Shown here in pieces: positions 31,956 to 36,124 of a stretch of DNA of 36,124 nt. Numbering within the stretch: position 1 is the first letter of the stretch; every line of letters starts with the position of its first letter. The stretch covers positions 1-36,124 of the forward strand of contig CADBUZ010000023.1 in the NCBI GenBank assembly GCA_902797985.1. Direction: 5' to 3'. The notes below the pieces were generated by a model. That model was not told the DNA's origin, searched no databases, and worked only from the letters and a program-made list of their open reading frames with translations. A program made the translations under genes and the position numbers. The DNA is from an uncultured bacterium (GTDB taxonomy: Bacteria > Cyanobacteriota > Vampirovibrionia > Gastranaerophilales > Gastranaerophilaceae).

Positions 31956-33053
31956 ATGCAAACTCTAAAAGACGAAAAACTGTATTACATCGGCGGTGTT
32001 GTTCGAGATAGTATTCTCGGGCATAAAAGTTTTGACATTGATATTACTTATCAAGGTAATGCGATAGAATATTGTAAATCTTTAGAAGAAAAAGGTGTCG
32101 GTGAAATTATAAAAATTAATGAACCATTCGGAACTGTGAGAATGATTATTGATGGTGAAGAAATCGATATTGCATCAACCAGAAATGAAATTTATGAAAA
32201 AAAAGGACATTTGCCTACAGTGACAGAGATTGGTTGTTCACTTAAATCAGATGTTATGAGGAGAGATTTTACAATAAATGCTCTTGCAAAATCTACGTTA
32301 ACCGATGAAATTATTGATTATGTTGGCGGGTTGGAGGATATAAACAATAAAATTTTGAAAGTGCTGCATGAAAATAGTTTTATTGATGATCCGACAAGAA
32401 TAATTAGAGGATTAAAATTTTCTGTGCGTTTTGGATTTAAACTAGAAGAAAAAACAGAAAAACTTCAAAAGGATTATTTGAATAATATTAATTATGATAT
32501 GAGCTACAAACGTGTAAAAAAAGAGCTTATGGAAACTTTTAACCTAAATTCTCAAAAAGCTTATGACGAATTTTTTAATCAAAAAATTTATAAACTTATA
32601 TCAGAAAAAGAAATAATTCCTCCAAAATATAATATAGAAAAATTAGTTAATGAACATATGCCAAAACATGTATGGCTTGTGTATTTAGGATGGATGAATT
32701 TAGAAAAACTTCCATTTACAAAAGAAGAACAAAAAATTATTAATGATTATAAATTATTAATTGAATCAAATATTTTAGAGGACGATTATTCCATCTATAA
32801 AGCTTTCAGCGGGAAAGAGCTTGAAGCTGTTTTGTTGTATATAATCACTCAACAAAATAATAAGGGAATTAGATATTTAGAAATAAAAGATATTTATATA
32901 AATATAAACGGAAATGATTTAAAATCTATGGGAGTTGCCCCTTCAAACAGATATTCCGAGTGTTTTGATTATGTGCTTAAGTATAAATTAAATAATATAA
33001 ATATGACTAAAGATGATGAAATAAATCTTGCCAAAAAGTTTTTTAATTTATAA
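31956..33053 (+). CDS. cca: CCA-adding tRNA nucleotidyltransferase (class II)
   Basis: 365 residues. The nucleotidyltransferase head shows GGVVRD (13-18), D-I-D with Asp27 and Asp29 binding metal, V-M-R-R-D-F-T-I-N-A-L-A and DDPTRIIRGLKF. The remainder is the helical tRNA-binding body. It adds or repairs the 3'-CCA of tRNA. The family includes A-adding and CC-adding enzymes, and a small class member like this cannot be assigned more finely by eye. There is no Shine-Dalgarno; it is leaderless by the promoter at 31941-31949. It overlaps yraN tail-to-tail by 11 bases. Confidence 0.92.
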   Translation: MQTLKDEKLYYIGGVVRDSILGHKSFDIDITYQGNAIEYCKSLEEKGVGEIIKINEPFGTVRMIIDGEEIDIASTRNEIYEKKGHLPTVTEIGCSLKSDVMRRDFTINALAKSTLTDEIIDYVGGLEDINNKILKVLHENSFIDDPTRIIRGLKFSVRFGFKLEEKTEKLQKDYLNNINYDMSYKRVKKELMETFNLNSQKAYDEFFNQKIYKLISEKEIIPPKYNIEKLVNEHMPKHVWLVYLGWMNLEKLPFTKEEQKIINDYKLLIESNILEDDYSIYKAFSGKELEAVLLYIITQQNNKGIRYLEIKDIYININGNDLKSMGVAPSNRYSECFDYVLKYKLNNINMTKDDEINLAKKFFNL

Positions 33054-33402
33054 AAATATTTTCAAGATGTTCTATTTTTAATTCAGGTTTTATTATTATC
33101 GAAATAGCATCAATTCTGTATTTTTTATATTGTGGATTTTCGTTGAGATATGTATAAAGACCTGTTTTTATGTGGTTATATTTTGTTTTGGTTATTGCCT
33201 CAAAAGGGCTCCCGCAAAAATCTGTTTTTCTTGTTTTAACTTCTACAAAAACAAGAACCCCTTTTTTGTCTAATGCAATAATATCGATTTCGCATGCTCT
33301 TGAAAAATGTTTGTTTCGCTCCAGAATTTTATAGCCTTTTTTTGTTAAATAATTAACGGCTAAATCTTCACCGTTATTTCCAAGTGTTTTGTTATTAGGC
33401 AT
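33043..33402 (-). CDS. yraN: YraN family (UPF0102) endonuclease-like protein
   Basis: 119 residues of the PD-(D/E)xK nuclease fold: G-E-D-L-A-x-x-Y-L (Glu12), E-I-D-I-I (Asp40) and V-F-V-E-V-K-T-R (Glu54 and Lys56), plus the later T-K-x-K-Y-N-H-I-K. All core residues are present. The family is nearly universal, usually next to rnhB or rsmI, and is thought to process DNA or recombination intermediates. Here it is the last gene of an unusual operon, overlapping the activase-like gene by 8 bases. Confidence 0.93.
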   Translation of the reverse strand: MPNNKTLGNNGEDLAVNYLTKKGYKILERNKHFSRACEIDIIALDKKGVLVFVEVKTRKTDFCGSPFEAITKTKYNHIKTGLYTYLNENPQYKKYRIDAISIIIKPELKIEHLENIFIN

Positions 33403-34099
33403 GTGTTAAAACGTCCTCTTTTTTATCAGAATTAATTAATCCTTCACATAGAATAAATCGTCCTAAAGATTCTATATCACAATATTGTTTTAAAGACTCA
33501 ACAAAACATTTATTTTCACAAAATCCACCTGACAGATATATTTTTTCAGGTTTTTTTGCAAATGACCACGCATTATATGCGATACCGTGTACAAATTTTG
33601 ATATTGCTTCAACAGGTTTTGTTCCATTCGAAATATCATCCATAATTTTTTCAAGTCCAAATATACCGCAGGTTACAGCAAATTTTTCTTCGTTAAATTC
33701 AAGTTCTTCTCTTTTAACGTTATAGAATTTTAGAAGCATTTCAACTGTTGCACCTGTAGAGCTTGCGCAAGAGGTGTTCCAGTCCATATCGTGAAATTTT
33801 CCGTCTTTGAATTTTATCCATTTTGCATCACGACTTCCTAAATCAAGAACGGTTGAATCTGTGTCTATAATGTTTCTTGCCCCGTTTGCAAGCGCTATTA
33901 TTTCATTTTCTGTAGCTGATGACATGTGTCCGCAAGATTTTGTGATTTTAAGATTTTTAGATTTAATCATAGATGATGGGAGAATGTAGTATTTTCTATC
34001 ATTTTCTTCTTTTATTAAAAAAGAATTTATCTCGGAAAGGTTGGCTTCTCCTATAGATATGATTTTTGAATATGTTGTGCCTGCGTCTAAATATATCAT
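33395..34099 (-). CDS. Compact activase-like ATPase (BadF/HgdC family) with cluster cysteines
   Basis: 234 residues, shorter than HgdC. It has Y-L-D-A-G-T-T-Y-S-K (phosphate loop), L-D-L-G-S-R-D-A-K (the counterpart of E-I-G-G-Q-D-S-K), Cys111 in N-T-S-C-A-S-S-T-G-A-T, Cys144 in A-V-T-C-G-I-F-G-L and the late L-S-G-G-F-C-E-N-K. The paired Cys and the nucleotide motifs match the [4Fe-4S] ATPase branch, so I expect a dimer bridging one cluster. It starts in a 4-base overlap with the upstream gene, after GAGG, so the two are coupled. Its target may be that upstream protein. It is distinct from the longer activase at 17213-18226. Confidence 0.85.
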   Translation of the reverse strand: MIYLDAGTTYSKIISIGEANLSEINSFLIKEENDRKYYILPSSMIKSKNLKITKSCGHMSSATENEIIALANGARNIIDTDSTVLDLGSRDAKWIKFKDGKFHDMDWNTSCASSTGATVEMLLKFYNVKREELEFNEEKFAVTCGIFGLEKIMDDISNGTKPVEAISKFVHGIAYNAWSFAKKPEKIYLSGGFCENKCFVESLKQYCDIESLGRFILCEGLINSDKKEDVLTHA

Positions 34100-34812
34100 C
34101 TTAACCTCAAAAATGCTTCTATTTTGGCTTTTATTGAATTGTTTGCATAATCATCAATATCAATATACAAACCATTGTATTTATCTGCTAAATATTTTGC
34201 AAGTTGTGCTTTAGAACAAAATGCTTGAGCATAAAAAACAGTCGGCACATCTTCATCGACGTACATTTCTAAATCAATATCCGCAGGAGTGCCGGCTTCA
34301 ACACATCTAGTCCAGCCATATATATGTGTTTCGTTTGGAAATAGATTTAAAATCTCCATATCGTTTGGCGGAACACCCCAAAACCCAAATTTTGGTTTTA
34401 CTTCTTCAAAATTATATTTTTTAGGAGTAATAATATTATTCATTATAGTGTTAACTTTATCAAACAACGGCAAATTGCTTTTTGAAATAATAATTGGGTT
34501 TTTATTGCTTGTTTGTTCATACTTAGTTTCTATAATATCTAATCCTTTATCTCTTAGGACTTGTGCTGCAAACCAACCGCTATCGCATTTATCTTTACCT
34601 ATTGGGGCAATTATCTTAATAGGTTTTATTTCTAAAGAATTGTTTATAATGTTTTTTATAATTTTACAATATGATTCGGGCAGAATGTTTTTGTCCGGAT
34701 AATTATAATCAATATCCAAATCAATCCATTCAGCATTCGGATATTCTTTTTTAATTTTTTCAACTATTTCAGGATCGGGATATCCCCAAAAACCTATTTT
34801 ATCACTACTCAT
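34096..34812 (-). CDS. Unknown two-repeat Cys protein coupled to the activase
   Basis: 238 residues with two related segments: I-G-F-W-G-Y-P-D-P-E-I (6-16) and F-G-F-W-G-V-P-P-N-D-M (142-152). Each is followed by a P-N-A-E-W-I or P-N-E-T-H-I-Y type strand. Four cysteines (49, 76, 170, 199) sit in conserved-looking contexts (DKCDSGW, GWTRCVEAGTPADID, YAQAFCSKAQLAKYLA). It could be the electron acceptor or cluster-bearing partner of the downstream activase, loosely like a reduced HgdA/HgdB unit. I do not recognise a named family. It is first in a three-gene operon with overlaps of 4 and 8 bases, leaderless from a strong promoter. Confidence 0.75.
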   Translation of the reverse strand: MSSDKIGFWGYPDPEIVEKIKKEYPNAEWIDLDIDYNYPDKNILPESYCKIIKNIINNSLEIKPIKIIAPIGKDKCDSGWFAAQVLRDKGLDIIETKYEQTSNKNPIIISKSNLPLFDKVNTIMNNIITPKKYNFEEVKPKFGFWGVPPNDMEILNLFPNETHIYGWTRCVEAGTPADIDLEMYVDEDVPTVFYAQAFCSKAQLAKYLADKYNGLYIDIDDYANNSIKAKIEAFLRLR

Positions 34813-34818
34813 ACGAGT

Positions 34819-34847
34819 ATTATAGATGGAACAGTTGTAAATGTAAA
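34819..34847 (-). promoter_or_regulatory. Leaderless promoter of the Cys protein/activase/yraN operon
   Basis: On the minus strand, TTTACA (34842-34847), 17 bases and a perfect TATAAT (34819-34824), then ACTCGT and the ATG at 34812. Confidence 0.8.
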
Positions 34848-34853
34848 ATTATT

Positions 34854-35408
34854 TTACCATTTTTCAGAATCATATTTATCATATAATTTAACACGTTCAT
34901 TTATTTTTTTTATGAGTTGTTCATATAATCCTTTTTCGTGTTCAGAAATATTTGTTTTTAGTTTCGCTTTATAAAAAATAGCTTCTTCTTTAAGTTTTCT
35001 GATATGTTGTTTGTGAAATTCTCTTTGTTGAAATAACCATCCTTCAAATCCGCATTCAGGTGGTACGACTGCCCATGGGGAGGATGGGAAAAACCTACAA
35101 ACATCATATCTGACTTCATATCGTGGACATAAATTGCTATCTCCAATATGTTTGCATCGATAAAATGTTCTGTTTTGATAATCAGGAATGTTTTTGACTG
35201 TTTTTTCGTCAGCTTTCAATGCATCTTCTAATGATGGGTATGGTTCAAATGTGTCTAAAAATTCTATAGAGCTTTTGTCACCTGCTTCTGCACTTTTTTT
35301 TAATTCTTCGTACGAAATTGATGCTGTTAACACTCTACAGCATTTACCGCACATTTTGCACAACCTTTGCGGACGACTTTCTAAAAACTCTTTTTGTGTG
35401 TAATCCAT
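34854..35408 (-). CDS. YkgJ-type cysteine-cluster protein (paralog 2)
   Basis: 184 residues from the ATG at 35408. The frame is open to 35501, but that part holds a TATAAT promoter placed exactly 6 bases before this ATG. C-K-M-C-G-K-C-C (17-24), Y-R-C-K-H-I-G-D-S-N-L-C-P-R-Y and V-C-R-F-F-P-S-S-P-W form the family signature, with a later C-G-F-E-G-W. The C-terminal half is a Lys/Glu-rich helix. It is probably a metal- or Fe-S-binding cytoplasmic protein of unknown role. It ends 42 bases before the activase operon on the same strand, with the operon promoter between. Confidence 0.82.
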   Translation of the reverse strand: MDYTQKEFLESRPQRLCKMCGKCCRVLTASISYEELKKSAEAGDKSSIEFLDTFEPYPSLEDALKADEKTVKNIPDYQNRTFYRCKHIGDSNLCPRYEVRYDVCRFFPSSPWAVVPPECGFEGWLFQQREFHKQHIRKLKEEAIFYKAKLKTNISEHEKGLYEQLIKKINERVKLYDKYDSEKW

Positions 35409-35414
35409 ATTTAT

Positions 35415-35444
35415 ATTATAGCTTGCATATTTATCTATTGTCCT
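35415..35444 (-). promoter_or_regulatory. Leaderless promoter of YkgJ paralog 2
   Basis: On the minus strand, AGGACA (35439-35444), 18 bases and a perfect TATAAT (35415-35420), then ATAAAT and the ATG at 35408. Confidence 0.7.
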
Positions 35445-35531
35445 TTGTAACAAATTGTAAATTGCGTTTTTATAAAATTTTGACTTCTTTGGAAATGTCA
35501 TTAAACAAAATATTGTAGATATGAGGTGATA

Positions 35532-35906
35532 ATGTTTTTAATGGATTTGTTCAGACGTCATAGTACGTGTACACACGATCATGTAGCTATAGATAGCCAA
35601 TATAGTTATTGTCCTGATTGTGGTGAGTTAATTGAAAATGAATGGTTTATAACCAGATGTGCTTGCTGTGGAATTAAACAAAGAGCGATTATAAAAAATG
35701 GTGAAATAATTCCTGAAGCAAATTTCTGTCATAATTGCGGCGGAAATGAATATGTTATCGAAAAATTAGATAAAATAAATTTTATTGATATAAATTATGC
35801 AGTATTAGTGAAAACTGTTGTAAGAGAAGAAGAACCGGAAGAAGTTACTCAATGTTGGGAAGAAAAAAATACAAATATTCCTAAATTGCTTCAATTATTT
35901 AAATAA
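35532..35906 (+). CDS. Zinc-ribbon protein, unknown function
   Basis: 124 residues from the ATG preceded by GAGG (5-base gap); a GTG two codons earlier overlaps that site. After a basic start with S-T-C-T-H-D-H come three Cys pairs: Y-C-P-D-C-G (27-30 region), C-A-C-C-G and F-C-H-N-C-G. These build one or two zinc ribbons, as in small RNA-, DNA- or protein-binding adaptors. The C-terminal third is acidic and unlike the rest. No family name is recognised. It is divergent from YkgJ paralog 2 and followed by a terminator. Confidence 0.8.
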   Translation: MFLMDLFRRHSTCTHDHVAIDSQYSYCPDCGELIENEWFITRCACCGIKQRAIIKNGEIIPEANFCHNCGGNEYVIEKLDKINFIDINYAVLVKTVVREEEPEEVTQCWEEKNTNIPKLLQLFK

Positions 35907-35923
35907 AACTATTATACAGAATA

Positions 35924-35958
35924 AATATTATTGGAATATATCAACAATATTATTTTTT
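35924..35958 (+). terminator. Probable intrinsic terminator
   Basis: AATATTATTG (35924-35933) pairs with CAACAATATT (35942-35951) with one mismatch, followed by ATTTTTTAA. Confidence 0.6.
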
Positions 35959-35990
35959 AAATTTGTCTAATAGTGAATGGTTTTAGTTAT

Positions 35991-36124
35991 GTTCATTTCT
36001 TTCTTTTTTTTGCGACGAAAAAAGCAAGAAACGAACCAAAGAAAGAAAAACTCGCTGTTGCTTGGACGGGAGCCATCTTCGATGGCTTTCAGGTTTTGTC
36101 CTTCAACAACTCGTCATCCGACTC
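35991..36124. repeat. Partial repeat-like palindromic region at the window edge
   Basis: A purine/pyrimidine-biased hairpin (GTTCATTTCTT... at 35991-36009 with its complement to 36036) is followed by another C/T- and A/G-rich stretch and the stem AGCCATC-TTC-GATGGCT (36071-36087). No reading frame is supported. The composition is richer in GC than the flanks at its right end and looks like the start of a dispersed repeat cut by the window. Confidence 0.4.

Noticed and set aside
31914-31961. Longer N-terminus for the Fur-family protein
   Set aside because: It would cover the cca promoter and start codon, and adds hydrophobic residues foreign to Fur proteins.

Overview
The window is strongly AT-rich bacterial chromosome. 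I infer an anaerobic, gut-type, Gram-negative-like bacterium, most plausibly of the Gastranaerophilales (Melainabacteria/Vampirovibrionia, non-photosynthetic sisters of Cyanobacteria). The cues are a complete desulfoferrodoxin (superoxide reductase), two activases of the BadF/HgdC [4Fe-4S] type, two YkgJ-type cysteine-cluster proteins, RTX-like secreted repeats, two lipoproteins with an Ala/Leu-rich signal, and UDP-galactopyranose mutase. The assignment rests on protein style only; no rRNA or tRNA gene was seen.

Layout. 1-350: a small gene broken by one missing base in an A-run. 353-538: a MITE-like palindromic element. 681-1145: an Hsp20 gene whose Shine-Dalgarno lies in a hairpin (thermometer-like). 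1369-2927: two paralogous lipoproteins. 3116-6328: an RTX-like surface or secreted protein. 6399-9731 (minus): a lytic transglycosylase, then rplL and rplJ with an L10-type leader and attenuator. 9804-15982: gatA, a P-loop uridine-kinase-like gene, a possible TIM-barrel hydrolase, a TPR protein and a degenerate histidine phosphatase. 15980-16134: a second copy of the MITE-like family. 16135-17138: a structured, gene-poor stretch, a small Cys-rich protein and hpf. 17213-24880: orphan activase, sugar acetyltransferase, M48 protease, uridine phosphorylase, FliA/WhiG-type sigma factor, YkgJ protein, superoxide reductase and a YuiF/NhaC-like permease operon. 24928-30252: mutS2, pgi, glf and a small secreted protein. 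30398-35906: comF, fur, cca, an overlapping three-gene operon (unknown Cys protein, second activase, YraN), a second YkgJ protein and a zinc-ribbon protein.

The most striking pattern is transcriptional. At least seven genes lack a Shine-Dalgarno but have a -10 hexamer exactly 6 bases before the ATG and usually a -35 at 17-18 bases: predicted leaderless mRNAs. The rule corrects the starts of mutS2 and of the second YkgJ gene, and it shows cca and fur sharing one interlocked divergent promoter. Other genes (rplJ, rplL, udp, hpf, dfx, hsp20) have clear Shine-Dalgarno sequences, so both start modes coexist.

The best candidates for something new are the palindromic element family with 8-base inner repeats that differ between copies, the Hsp20 thermometer, the operon linking an unknown Cys protein to an activase-like ATPase, and the structured region upstream of hpf.
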